A stretch of 64,000 bases of DNA, taken from PALSA-612 sp963846915. Lineage in GTDB: Bacteria; Actinomycetota; Thermoleophilia; Gaiellales; Gaiellaceae. The stretch is taken from contig CAWJXV010000005.1 in the NCBI GenBank assembly GCA_963846915.1, positions 62,001-126,000 on the forward strand, in the 5' to 3' direction. The position numbers and the translations under genes are program-made. The stretch's first letter is position 1; each line of letters starts with the position of its first letter. Of the stretch, positions 38,015-48,973 are shown piece by piece. The notes below the pieces were generated by a model. That model saw only the letters and a program-made list of their open reading frames with translations. It had not been told where the DNA came from and did no database searches.

Positions 38015-38657
38015 GGCAGCCGTCCGTCGATCCGAGCAGCGGGTCGACCGCGTGCTCCGGGTGCGGCATCAGTCCCATCACGTTGCCGTCGCAGTTCGTG
38101 ACGCCGGCGACGTCGGCGAGGGAGCCGTTCGGGTTCGCGTCCTGCTCGTAGCGGAGGACGATCTGCCCGGTGGCCTCGAGCTTGGCCGGGTCGGGATAGG
38201 TCCAGCAGCCCTCGCCGTGCTTGACCGGGATGACGAGCCGCTGGCCGGCCTCGCACCGGGACGTCATCGGCGTGTCGGCGTTCTCGACCCGGAGCGGCAC
38301 ATCGCGGCAGACGAACGAGAGCGACGCGTTGGGCCGGAGCGTGCCGGGAAGGAGACGCGCCTCGCACAGGATCTGGAAGCCGTTGCAGATCCCGAGCACC
38401 GGCCCGCCGTCCTCGGCGAACCTCGTCAGCGCGTCCATCACCGGCGCGAACCGGGCGATTGCGCCGCACCGGAGGTAGTCGCCGTACGAGAACCCCCCCG
38501 GGAGGACGACGCCGTCGACGGCCGGCAGCTCCGCGTCCGCGTGCCAGACGAGCCGGGGCTCCGCGCCGAGCAGGCTCAGCGCCTGCGCTGCGTCGCGGTC
38601 GTCGTTCGAGCCGGGGAAGGTGACGACGGCGATCGTCGGGCGCGGGGCGCATGCCAT
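37956..38657 (-). CDS. purQ: Phosphoribosylformylglycinamidine synthase glutaminase subunit PurQ
   Basis: A class I glutamine amidotransferase of 233 residues that supplies ammonia to PurL. The nucleophile elbow is GPVLGICNGFQIL; the oxyanion/N-terminal motif is VVLPGGFSYGDYLRCGAIA; the His/Glu pair is in MGLMPHPEHAVDP. Length is normal. The ATG overlaps the purS stop by one base (TGATG). Intact and unambiguous. Confidence 0.97.
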   Translation of the reverse strand: MACAPRPTIAVVTFPGSNDDRDAAQALSLLGAEPRLVWHADAELPAVDGVVLPGGFSYGDYLRCGAIARFAPVMDALTRFAEDGGPVLGICNGFQILCEARLLPGTLRPNASLSFVCRDVPLRVENADTPMTSRCEAGQRLVIPVKHGEGCWTYPDPAKLEATGQIVLRYEQDANPNGSLADVAGVTNCDGNVMGLMPHPEHAVDPLLGSTDGCLILGSLVDAARARLAAAVA

Positions 38658-38896
38658 CAGGGCGTGATCTCGATCTCGAACGTCTCGATCAGCGGGTTGG
38701 CGAGGAGCTGTTCGCACATGCGCTCGACCTCGGCGCGGGCAGCCTCTGCGTCTGCCGCTTCGAGCTCGATCTCGACGAGCCGGCCGACCCGTGTCTCGGC
38801 GACGTCGAAGCCGAGGTGCCGGAGCGAGCCGCGCACCGCCTCTCCCTGCGGGTCGAGAATGCCCGCCTTCGGCCTGACCGCGACGGTCGCCTTCAT
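38657..38896 (-). CDS. purS: FGAM synthase small subunit PurS
   Basis: 79 residues, the normal PurS size. VAVRPKAGILDPQGEAV at the N-terminus and the dimerisation motif CEQLLANPLIETFEIEI at the C-terminus are diagnostic. PurS bridges PurQ and PurL for ammonia transfer. It overlaps purC by four bases (ATGA) and purQ by one, so the three are translationally coupled. Confidence 0.96.
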   Translation of the reverse strand: MKATVAVRPKAGILDPQGEAVRGSLRHLGFDVAETRVGRLVEIELEAADAEAARAEVERMCEQLLANPLIETFEIEITP

Positions 38897-39748
38897 CGCA
38901 GCACGATCTCCGGGGCGGCGAGGTAGTCGTCGAACGCGAGGCCCGTGAGCCGGTCGAACGCCTCCACATAGCGGCGGCGTGTGCCGGCGACGATCTCCTC
39001 CGGCAGCTCAGGCCCGGGTGGCGTCTTGTCCCAGCCGAGCGTCTCGCAGTAGTCGCGGACGAACTGCTTGTCGAACGACGGCTGTGGGCGTCCAGACGTG
39101 TACTCGTCGGCGGGCCAGAAGCGCGAGGAGTCGGGCGTGAGCGCCTCGTCAGCGAGCACCAGCTCACCGTCCGCGTCGATACCGAACTCGAACTTCGTGT
39201 CGGCGATCAGGATCCCGCGCTCGGCGGCGTAGTCGGCGGCGAAGCGGTAGAGGGCGATCGAGGCGCGCTCGGCCTCGCGAAAGCGTTCCTCGCCGACGAG
39301 CCGGGACGCCGCGGCCGCGTCGATGTTCTCGTCGTGGCCCTCGATCGCCTTGGTCGAGGGCGTGAAGATCGGCTCCGGGAGCCGGTCCGACTCCCGCAGC
39401 CCCTCCGGCAGGGGGTGGCCCGACGTCTGGCCGCTTCGCTCGTAGTCCTTCCAGCCGGAGCCGGCGAGGTAGCCGCGAACGACGCATTCGATCGGCAGCA
39501 TCTCGAGCCGGCGGCATTCGGTTGAGCGCCCATCCTCGCGGACGCGCACCAGGTGGTTGGCGCAGAGGTGGCGGGTGCGGGCGAACCAGAACGCGGAGAG
39601 CCCGGTGAGCACGCGGCCCTTGTCGGGGATCTCGGTCGGGAGCACGACGTCGAAGGTCGAGATCCGGTCGCTGGCGACGAGCAGCAGGCGGTCAGGGTGG
39701 AGTTCGTAGATCTCGCGCACCTTGCCGCTCGCGACGTGCACGGCTGTC

Positions 39749-39756
<8 letters not shown>
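38893..39756 (-). CDS. purC: SAICAR synthetase PurC
   Basis: 287 residues, step 8 of purine synthesis (CAIR + Asp + ATP to SAICAR). Conserved blocks: SGKVREIYELHPDRLLLVASDRIS (ATP site), CVVRGYLAGSGWKDY, IADTKFEFGID and DEALTPDSSRFWPADEY. This is the longer, actinobacterial/yeast-like type. Its ATG lies inside the 3' end of purB (about eight bases overlap after frame correction). Intact. Confidence 0.96.
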
Positions 39757-41067
<1,311 letters not shown>

Positions 41068-41207
41068 TGGCCCAAGTCTAGACGGCCCCCTGGTCGTATC
41101 CCGCGGAGAATTGGCACACATTCGGCACGGTCGAGTGCGGATTGGCCTGACACGATCACGAGGTCTTCCCCGGGTGGGCGGGGGCTAGGGATGGGACCAG
41201 AACGCTG

Positions 41208-41618
41208 TCAGGAGCCGAGAATCCGGGCGGCGAGCACCGCGGCGTTCTTCGCGTTGTCGACGCCGACGCACGCGACCGGCACGCCGGGCGGCATCTGCAC
41301 GATCGAGAGCAGCGCATCGAGGCCGTCGCCCACGCTCAGCGACGAGCGGAGCGGCACGCCGATCACCGGCAGGTCAGTGTGCGCGGCAACGACACCCGGA
41401 AGCGCTGCGGCCAGGCCGGCACCCGCGATGAGCACACGCAGGCCGCGCCCCCGTGCGCCGCGCGCGTACTCGGCGACCGCGTCGGGCTGCCGGTGGGCTG
41501 ACCGCACCTCGAGCTCGCAGGCGATCTCCCGGGCCGCGAGCTCGTCGAGCGCGGGCTGCATCCGCTCCCGGTCCGACTCGGAGCCGATCAGGATGCCGAC
41601 GAGGGGTCCGCTAGACAC
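41208..41618 (-). CDS. purE: N5-carboxyaminoimidazole ribonucleotide mutase PurE
   Basis: 136 residues. Class I PurE signature GILIGSESDRERM at the N-terminus and the catalytic SAHRQPD (commonly SAHRTP), then AGAGLAAALPGVVAAHTDLPVIGVP. It converts N5-CAIR to CAIR, normally with PurK (not in this window). Slightly shorter than typical, because the C-terminal helix is reduced. The GTG start overlaps the purD 3' end by eight bases. The 140-base gap to purB carries one copy of a recurring 13-mer. Confidence 0.94.
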   Translation of the reverse strand: MSSGPLVGILIGSESDRERMQPALDELAAREIACELEVRSAHRQPDAVAEYARGARGRGLRVLIAGAGLAAALPGVVAAHTDLPVIGVPLRSSLSVGDGLDALLSIVQMPPGVPVACVGVDNAKNAAVLAARILGS

Positions 41619-42807
41619 TGGCGATGTCGCGACGATAACGGGCGCCGGGGAACGAGATGCGCTCGACTCCCGCGTACGCCTGGTCGCGTGCGGCGGCGAG
41701 CGACCTGCCGCGGCCGGTGACGGCCAGGATCCGCCCGCCGTTCGTGACGAGTGCGCCCTCGCGGCGGGCCGTTCCAGCGTGGAACACGAGCGCGCCCACG
41801 TCCTGCGCGTCCTGGACGCCGTCGATCGGCGAGCCTGAGTCGCCGCTCTCGGGATAGCGGTCGCCCGCGATCACCACTGTGGCCGCGGCGCCGGAGAACT
41901 CGGCAGCTGAGCTCCCATCGAGCGATCCCGCCGCTACCCCGGCGAGCAGCGGCAGGAGGTCGGTGTCGAGGCACGGGAGGATGCACTGCGTCTCGGGGTC
42001 TCCGAAGCGGCAGTTGAACTCGAGCACCTTTGGCCCCTCGCTCGTGAGCATCAGCCCGGCGTACAGGAGGCCGGTGAACGGCGTGCCCAGGCGTGCGAGC
42101 TCGGCCACGACCGGGAGGTGGATTTCCTCGACGAGCGCGTCCAGGGGCGGGATCTCCTCAACGGGTGAGTACGCGCCCATGCCCCCGGTATTCGGACCCG
42201 AATCGCCGTCGCCGACGCGCTTGTAGTCACGGCCCGCGCCGATCGGGAGCACAGACGTCCCGTCAGTGAGCGCGAACAGCGACAGCTCTTCGCCCTCGAG
42301 GAGCTCCTCGAACACGAGCGGTCCGCCGATTTCCGCGGCGTCGAGCAGGGCACAGTCGACCTCCTCCTGCGTGCCGCAGACGAAGACGCCCTTGCCGGCG
42401 GCGAGGCCGTCGACCTTGATGACGCAGGGCGGCTCGGCAACCGGGAGGTCGACGGCCGTGGCCACTCCGGCCGAGCGCATGACCTCCTTGGCGAAGGACT
42501 TCGAGCCCTCGATGCGCGCCGCCGCCGCGCTGGGACCGAACACCGAGACGCCCACGTGCCGGAGCTCGTCGCCGACGCCAGCGACGAGCGGCGCCTCCGG
42601 GCCGATCACGACCAGGTCGATGTCGAGCGCCGTCGAGAGCTCGATCAGACCTTCCGCGTCGTCGGCGCGCACGGCGTGGCAGGTCCCGACCGCGGCGATT
42701 CCCGGATTCCCGGGAGCCGCGTGGAGCTCGTCGAGCTCGGGGCTCTGAGCCAGCTTCCACGCGAGCGCGTGCTCCCGCCCGCCCGAGCCGACTACCAGGA
42801 CTCTCAC
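41611..42807 (-). CDS. purD: Phosphoribosylamine-glycine ligase PurD
   Basis: 398 residues, an ATP-grasp ligase making GAR. VVGSGGREHALAWKLAQSP at the N-terminus, the ATP-grasp signature KVDGLAAGKGVFVC, the carboxylate-binding SGPNTGGMGAYSP pattern and EFNCRFGDPETQ are all present. The GTG start lies ten bases after the marR stop on the same strand, so purD may be read from marR as well as from its own promoter. Intact. Confidence 0.96.
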   Translation of the reverse strand: MRVLVVGSGGREHALAWKLAQSPELDELHAAPGNPGIAAVGTCHAVRADDAEGLIELSTALDIDLVVIGPEAPLVAGVGDELRHVGVSVFGPSAAAARIEGSKSFAKEVMRSAGVATAVDLPVAEPPCVIKVDGLAAGKGVFVCGTQEEVDCALLDAAEIGGPLVFEELLEGEELSLFALTDGTSVLPIGAGRDYKRVGDGDSGPNTGGMGAYSPVEEIPPLDALVEEIHLPVVAELARLGTPFTGLLYAGLMLTSEGPKVLEFNCRFGDPETQCILPCLDTDLLPLLAGVAAGSLDGSSAAEFSGAAATVVIAGDRYPESGDSGSPIDGVQDAQDVGALVFHAGTARREGALVTNGGRILAVTGRGRSLAAARDQAYAGVERISFPGARYRRDIASV

Positions 42808-42817
42808 GCGGCCGGGC

Positions 42818-43310
42818 CTATCGGTGCCCCGGGGTGCATTCGGCCCCGTCGCCGACGGCGTCGGGCAACCGGCCGAGGAGCTCGGCGAGCGCCGCCAGCT
42901 CCGCGTCGCTGAACCGCTCCCGGAACAGCTCGTTGACGGCGGCGACGTGCGAGCACGACGCTTGGCGGAGCTTCTCGCGACCCGGGTCGGTGAGCACGGC
43001 GTAGGTCACGCGCGCGTCGGTCGAGCACGAGCCCTTGCACACGTAGCCGGCCTCTTCGAGGCCGTCGAGCAAACGCGTCACGCCCGAAGGAGTGAGCAGC
43101 AGTTCCGCGGCCAGGTCGATGCGCCGCATCGCCGAGTTCTCGGCGCGCGACAGGTGAAGCAGCGCCTCGTAGTCGTTGATCGTCAGCCCGTGCTCGGCCT
43201 GGAGCTGCACGCTCAGCTCGCGGGTGGCCGATGCATGCGCGCGCAGCAGCCGAACCCACGCGTCGAGGACGGGGTGCAGATACTTGCTCGCTCAAAACTT
43301 GACTAGTCAT
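42818..43310 (-). CDS. MarR-family regulator, indel near 43278
   Basis: About 163 residues. The winged helix reads GLTINDYEALLHLSR, RIDLAAELLLTPSGVTRLLDGLEEAGYV, and the wing ARVTYAVLTDPGREKL. The family's first helix (HPVLDAWVRLLRAHASATREL) is in the same frame, but no start codon precedes it. The ATG at 43308-43310 reads MTSQVLSEQVS in another frame, so one extra base near 43278 is inferred. Cys residues in CKGSCSTDAR and ASCSHV could sense redox stress. A palindrome covers its start and the promoter of the divergent yceI-like gene, so control of that module is likely. Confidence 0.85.
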
Positions 43311-43314
43311 GTTT
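43295..43314. promoter_or_regulatory. MarR operator palindrome
   Basis: A perfect 10-bp palindrome TGACTAGTCA (43300-43309) extended by AAAC (43295-43298) and GTTT (43311-43314) with one mismatched pair. It covers both the marR start codon and the -35 box of the divergent promoter. TACTTG at 43281 and CAAGTA at 43340-43345 form a wider inverted pair. Confidence 0.65.
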
Positions 43315-43327
43315 CTGGTGGTAGAGT
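43299..43327 (+). promoter_or_regulatory. Promoter of the YceI/FMN-reductase module
   Basis: TTGACT (43299-43304) and TAGAGT (43322-43327) with an exact 17-base spacer. The -35 box is inside the MarR palindrome. A transcript would carry a 5' leader of about 30 bases with an AAGGAGG site before the ATG at 43364. Confidence 0.7.
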
Positions 43328-43363
43328 GCTTGCGTTCTCAAGTATATCGACTGCAAGGAGGCA

Positions 43364-43915
43364 ATGATGAGCACTTTGACAGAGACACAGGCCGCCCTCC
43401 CGACCGGAACCTGGGTGGGCGACACCGTGCACTCGCACGTCGGCTTCGAGCTCGGCTACGCGACAGGCACGTTCCGGGGCTCGTTTGCGCCTTTCGAGGC
43501 TCGCCTCGAGGTCGACGACACCGGCAGCGCCGTGCTGTCGGGCGAGGCCCGCGCCGACAGCGTCCACGTCCTCGACGAGAACCTGAACGCGCACCTGCTG
43601 GCCCCGGACTTCTTCGACGCCGAGCAGGCACCGGTGCTGAGCTTCGTGTCCACGGAGATTCGGCGCGCGGGCTCCGACCTCGCCGTCGCGGGCGAGCTGA
43701 CGATCAGGGGTGTCACCGCCCCGGTCGAGCTCGTCGGCACGATCGGCGAGTCGTTCCCGTACCCCTCGGGCGGCGAGCGCTTCCCGCTCCGCCTCGAGGG
43801 CACGGTCGATCGCCGCGAGTTCGGCATCGACTGGAATATGGAGCTCCCGAACGGGCAGCCGGCGCTCGCGAACGACGTGACGCTGGTCGCCGACCTCTTC
43901 CTGGTCAAGGCGTAG
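43364..43915 (+). CDS. YceI-like lipocalin-fold protein
   Basis: 183 residues, cytosolic form without signal peptide. YceI hallmarks: GDTVHSHVGFELGYATGTFRGSFAPFEARLEV, the SVHVLDENLNAHLLAPDFFDAEQAPVLSF block and GEFTIRG-like GELTIRGVTAPVEL. YceI proteins bind isoprenoids or similar lipophilic molecules. A strong AAGGAGG site lies six bases before the tandem ATGs. Divergent from marR and followed two bases later by the FMN reductase, so the two form a MarR-controlled stress module. Confidence 0.92.
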   Translation: MMSTLTETQAALPTGTWVGDTVHSHVGFELGYATGTFRGSFAPFEARLEVDDTGSAVLSGEARADSVHVLDENLNAHLLAPDFFDAEQAPVLSFVSTEIRRAGSDLAVAGELTIRGVTAPVELVGTIGESFPYPSGGERFPLRLEGTVDRREFGIDWNMELPNGQPALANDVTLVADLFLVKA

Positions 43916-43917
43916 CG

Positions 43918-44475
43918 ATGAAGGTCCTCGGCATCAGCGGCAGCCTGCGCAGCGACTCCCACAACACCGCCCTCCTCCGGGCGGCGGCCGGGCTCCTGCC
44001 TGGCAACGTCGAGCTCGAGCTCTGGGACGGGCTCAAGGCCGTGCCGCCGTACGACGAGGACGATGACGTCGAGCCGGCGCCGGCGGCGGTCGCGGATCTG
44101 CGCGACGCGATCGCCGGCGCCGACGCGATCCTGTTCGCGACGCCGGAGTACAACCAGTCGGTGCCCGGGCAGCTCAAGAACGCGCTCGACTGGGCCTCCC
44201 GGCCCTTCGCGACCAACCCGCTCCGCAACAAGCCGGTGGCGGTCGTCGGCGCTAGCAAGGGCGCCTTCGGCGCGGTCTGGGCGCAGGCCGAGCTCCGCAA
44301 GGTGCTGGCCGCGACCGGCGCGCGTGTGGTCGACGCCGACGTCGCCGTCGGGCACGCGCACGAGCGGTTCGGGCCGGACGGGCGCCTCGCCGACGAGTCG
44401 CTGCGCGAGCAGCTGGCCGAGGTCGTCGAGGCGCTCGTCGCCCTCACGCGGGCCAGGGAGCTCGTCGCCGCCTAA
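43918..44475 (+). CDS. NADPH-dependent FMN reductase (flavodoxin-fold)
   Basis: 185 residues with the Rossmann-like flavodoxin fold. The FMN phosphate loop is GISGSLRSDSHNTALLRAA and the isoalloxazine loop is FATPEYNQSVPGQLKNALDW, followed by NKPVAVVGASKGAFG. The family includes azoreductase, chromate and quinone reductases. It starts two bases after the YceI-like stop. With a MarR regulator next door, quinone or electrophile detoxification is a reasonable inference. Confidence 0.92.
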   Translation: MKVLGISGSLRSDSHNTALLRAAAGLLPGNVELELWDGLKAVPPYDEDDDVEPAPAAVADLRDAIAGADAILFATPEYNQSVPGQLKNALDWASRPFATNPLRNKPVAVVGASKGAFGAVWAQAELRKVLAATGARVVDADVAVGHAHERFGPDGRLADESLREQLAEVVEALVALTRARELVAA

Positions 44476-44484
44476 CCTTCCGGC

Positions 44485-45265
44485 ATGGCCGAGCCGCCTC
44501 CGTACGCGACGTCTGCGATCGAGGTGACTCGGCTCCCCGGGGGCCTGGAACGGGATCGGGTCGCAGTCGAGGAGCCGCTCGAGATCCGTGTCAACGGCGA
44601 GGCGGTCGCGGTCACGATGCGCACCCCGGGGCACGACGAGGAGCTCGCGCTGGGCTTCTGCCTGTCGGAGGGGATCGTGCCCACGGCTTCCAAGCTGCCG
44701 GCCGACCTGGCCGCCAACACCGTCGAGGTCGACGCGCCAGGGTTCGACCAGGCGGCGCTTCGCCGGAACTTCTTCACGTCGTCGTCGTGCGGCGTCTGCG
44801 GCAAGGGTGCGCTCGAGGCCGTCGCGGTCGAGGCGGCGCCGATCCGTGCCGACTGGGCCGTCTCCTCGTCGCTCGTCTCCTCGCTTCCCGGAGCGACTGC
44901 GCTCGGGGCAGAGCGCCTTCGCGGTCACCGGCGGGATTCACGCGACCGGGCTCTTCGACCGCCGGGGCGAGCTCCGGTGCGTGCGGGAGGACGTCGGCCG
45001 CCACAACGCGATGGACAAGGTGGTCGGATGGGCGTTCGGCGAGGAGCTGCTGCCACTCGCCGAGAGCATCCTGTGCGTCAGCGGCCGGCTCTCGTTCGAG
45101 CTCGTCCAGAAGGCTGCGGTCGCGGGCTGTCCGCTCCTCGTCGCCGTCGGCGCGCCGTCGAGCCTGGCGGTCGACCTCGCGGCCGACCGCGGGATCACGC
45201 TCTGCGGCTTCGTTCGCGGCGACCGCGTGAACGTCTACACCTGCGCGTGGCGACTGAGCGACTGA
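44485..45265 (+). CDS. fdhD: Formate dehydrogenase sulfurtransferase FdhD, frameshift near 44890
   Basis: About 259 residues after repair. FdhD carries sulphur from IscS to the molybdenum cofactor of formate dehydrogenase. EEPLEIRVNGEAVAVTMRTPGHDEELALGF is characteristic, the sulphur-carrying loop SSSCGVCGKGAL holds the CxxC, and REDVGRHNAMDKVVGWA and LSFELVQKAAVAG follow. One extra G near 44890 (CCCGGAGCG) breaks the frame before ERLRSGQSAFAVTGG. TAACCT at 44473-44478 precedes the ATG by six bases. It overlaps mobA. Meaningful with the selenocysteine tRNA at 51.6 kb, since many formate dehydrogenases are selenoproteins; no formate dehydrogenase is in the window. Confidence 0.92.
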
Positions 45266-45836
45266 CCGGTGTCCTGCTCGTCGGCGGCGCCTCGACGCGG
45301 TTCGGCTCGCCGAAGGCGCTCGCCCGGCTCGGCGAGAAGACCCTGGCGGAGCGCGCGTGGCGAACGCTCGGCCAGGCTTGCGACGAGCGGATCGCTGTCG
45401 GCAAGGTCGCAGACGGGCTCGATCTCGCGTTCCCGATCGTGGACGACGCGACCGCAGTGCGCGCGCCGATCGCCGGCGTCGTCGCCGGGCTCGGAGCCGC
45501 GCACAGCGACCTTTGCGTGTTCCTTCCCGTCGACTGCCCGCTCGTCGACGCGGCGCTCTTGCGGTCGCTCGCGGCCGCGTGCGCGGACGCCGACGCCGCC
45601 GTCCCGCAAACCGGGCCGCTTCCGGGTGCGTACCGACGGTCGGCGCTCCCGGCGCTGCAACGGCGGCTCGCCGCGGAGCGCCTCTCTCTTCGCGACGCCC
45701 TCGCCGAGCTGGACAGCCGCACGATCGAGCTCGACGAGTCGCTGCTCGTCAACGTCAACACGGTTGACGACCTGCAACGCCTCTTGACGGTGCCTGGCAC
45801 CAGCCCGGCACGGGCCCGGCACGTGCCAGGCTCGAG

Positions 45837-45840
<4 letters not shown>
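45247..45840 (+). CDS. mobA: Molybdenum cofactor guanylyltransferase MobA-like
   Basis: 197 residues. The nucleotidyltransferase signature LLVGGASTRFGSPKALARLG at residues 8-27 is the GTP-binding GGxSxRxGxxK loop (here GGASTRFGSPK), with the metal Asp in LPVDCPLVD. MobA links GMP to molybdopterin, as required by formate dehydrogenase. The GTG start lies inside the fdhD 3' end (19-base overlap), which ties the two in one operon. Its stop shares a CTAG (45837-45840) with the stop of the convergent purA gene. Confidence 0.88.
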
Positions 45841-47138
<1,298 letters not shown>

Positions 47139-47175
47139 GCGCGAAGTGTGCCAGCGCCGCCGGGGGTGGTCCTGC

Positions 47176-47382
47176 CTAGGCCGCAGCCGCAGGTGCGCGG
47201 GTGATGCGCTTGACGCGAACGCGATGGCCGCGCCAGCAGGTCACGAACCCGACGTCGGCATCCATGCGCAAGTTCCCCTGAACGATCGCCGGCGGCGTCC
47301 GCCGGTCGAGCTCACACGCCTCGCAGGGTTCCGCGAACGCACTCGCGCTCGGTCTGACCCAGATGACTTGCCGTGTCTCCGT
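47176..47382 (-). CDS. Possible small Cys-pair protein without canonical start codon
   Basis: 68 codons between dnaB and purA. The translation contains EPCEACELDRRTPP then VGFVTCWRGHRVRVKRI; CxxC plus a later C and H could form a zinc knuckle. A very strong purine-rich site (GAGGAGGAGGAAGGAGGG) ends five bases before an ACG codon at 47380-47382, exactly where an ATG would be expected. No ATG, GTG or TTG lies between that site and this ACG. Either an ACG start, a sequence error, or not a gene. Same strand and directly downstream of dnaB. Confidence 0.4.
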   Translation of the reverse strand, partial: TETRQVIWVRPSASAFAEPCEACELDRRTPPAIVQGNLRMDADVGFVTCWRGHRVRVKRITRAPAAAA

Positions 47383-47406
47383 CTGCCCTCCTTCCTCCTC
47401 CTCGAA

Positions 47407-48765
47407 TTAGGCCGCCAGATCCGCGAACTTCGCGAACCGCTTCAGGAACGAGAGCTTGATCGAGTCCGTGGGGCCGTTCCGGTGCTTGGCGAGATGCACC
47501 TCGGCGAGCCCCTGCTGATCGGTCGTGTCCGGGTTGTAGTACTCGTCGCGGTAGATGAACATCACGAGGTCGGCGTCCTGCTCCAGCGAGCCGGACTCGC
47601 GCAGGTCGGAGAGGATCGGCCGTTTGTCGTGCCGCTGCTCGACCGCGCGGGAGAGCTGCGAGAGCGCCAGGACGGGCACGTCGAGGTCGCGCGCCAGCAC
47701 TTTCAGCGACCGTGAGATCTGCGACACCTCCTGCACTCTGTTCTCCGCCGACGAGCCCGAGGTCATCAGCTGGAGGTAGTCGACGATGATCAGGCCGAGA
47801 TTCGGCTCGCGCATCTTCAGCCGGCGCGCCTTCGAACGGATCTCCATCATCGTGATCGAGCCCGTGTCGTCGACCCAGACCGGCGCCTTCGAGAGCCGGT
47901 CGCATGCGGCCGTGAGCCGCGGCCAGTCGTCGGGGGCGAGGTTGCCGGAGCGCAGTCGCTGCGACTCGACCTTGGCCTCGCTGCACATGAGCCGCTGGGT
48001 CACCTCCGACTTGGACATCTCCAGCGTGAACAGGGCCACCGGCGTCTCCTGGCGGACGGCGAGGTTGGCGGCCATGCACAGCCCCAGGCCCGACTTCCCC
48101 ATGCTCGGGCGGGCCGCGAGGATGATCAGGTTGCCAGGCTGGAAGCCCGACGTCAGCTTGTCGAGGTCGCGGAAGCCGGACGGCACGCCGGTGATGTCGC
48201 TGCCGGACTCGTATAACGCCGTGATCCGCTCGAAGCTCTCCTTGAGCAGCTCCTCGATGTGGCTGAAGTCGCCGGCCACACGCGACTGCGACAGCTCGAA
48301 GACGATCTGTTCCGCGCGGTCGACGAGCTCGGTCGCCTCCTCGCCCGCCCGGTCCATCCCGAGCCGGGCGATCTCGCTGCCGGCCCGGATCAGCCCTCGC
48401 AGCGTGGCCATCTCGCGCACGATGCGCGCGTAATGGCCCGCGTTCCCGGTCGCCGGGACGAGTGCCGCCAGTTCGTGGACGCGGACCTTGCCGCCGACGT
48501 CCTCGAGCTCGCCTCGGCGCTCGAGCTCGTCGACCAGCGTGATCGCGTCGACGGGCTCGCCGCGACCGTAGAGCGCGAGTGCCGCCCGGTAGATCCGGGC
48601 ATGGCTCTCGCGGTAGAAATCGGTGGCCGAGAGCGCCTCGCTGACCGCCCCGATCGCACCGGGGGAGAGCATCATCGCGCCGAGGACGGACTCCTCGGCA
48701 TCGAGGTTTTGCGGCGGGACCGGAGCGGTCGGCGCGACGCTCGCTGTTCGAGCCATTGGCTGCAT
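47407..48765 (-). CDS. dnaB: Replicative DNA helicase DnaB
   Basis: 452 residues. N-terminal primase-binding domain (PPQNLDAEESVLGAMML), then the RecA-type helicase core: Walker A LIILAARPSMGKSGLG, Walker B LGLIIVDYLQLM, arginine-finger region LSDLRESGSLEQDADLVMFIYRDEYY. No intein interrupts the Walker A region, unlike several actinobacterial dnaB genes. A GAGGAGG site precedes the ATG at 48763-48765. Last gene of the rpsF-ssb-rpsR-rplI-dnaB order seen across bacteria, though a 208-base leader with hairpin separates it from rplI. Confidence 0.97.
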   Translation of the reverse strand: MQPMARTASVAPTAPVPPQNLDAEESVLGAMMLSPGAIGAVSEALSATDFYRESHARIYRAALALYGRGEPVDAITLVDELERRGELEDVGGKVRVHELAALVPATGNAGHYARIVREMATLRGLIRAGSEIARLGMDRAGEEATELVDRAEQIVFELSQSRVAGDFSHIEELLKESFERITALYESGSDITGVPSGFRDLDKLTSGFQPGNLIILAARPSMGKSGLGLCMAANLAVRQETPVALFTLEMSKSEVTQRLMCSEAKVESQRLRSGNLAPDDWPRLTAACDRLSKAPVWVDDTGSITMMEIRSKARRLKMREPNLGLIIVDYLQLMTSGSSAENRVQEVSQISRSLKVLARDLDVPVLALSQLSRAVEQRHDKRPILSDLRESGSLEQDADLVMFIYRDEYYNPDTTDQQGLAEVHLAKHRNGPTDSIKLSFLKRFAKFADLAA

Positions 48766-48931
48766 GATCCACCTCCTCGCGCCCTTCGGCCACCCTGTGG
48801 AGACCGTTCAGTCCAGACCCGAAAGGCGCTGACGTGCAGGGGCAAAGGAACACATGTTCCCTCACGGGCCGGACGGAGCGGTGGAAGAAAACCCCGCTCT
48901 ACGCGGGAAGTTCAGGCGCAATTCCACAGGC

Positions 48932-48960
48932 GTCCACAGAAGTTCTCAACATCTGTGGAC
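48932..48960. repeat. Inverted DnaA-box-like pair upstream of dnaB
   Basis: GTCCACAGA (48932-48940) and TCTGTGGAC (48952-48960) form a perfect 9-bp inverted repeat around 11 bases. Two more TCCACAG-type sequences lie at 48922-48930 and, inverted, at 48794-48802. It could be a DnaA-binding cluster or an RNA hairpin between rplI and dnaB. No T-tract follows, so a simple terminator is less likely. Confidence 0.55.
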
Positions 48961-48973
48961 TGCGGGCGGGCGG

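Noticed and set aside
44881..44960. Selenocysteine or programmed frameshift in fdhD
   Set aside because: No slippery heptamer or in-frame TGA with downstream conservation; a single extra G restores the family sequence.
47407..48765. Intein in dnaB
   Set aside because: Walker A and flanking residues are continuous and the gene has normal length.
48766..48973. Replication origin in the dnaB leader
   Set aside because: Only a few degenerate DnaA-like boxes and no AT-rich unwinding stretch or dnaA/dnaN genes nearby.
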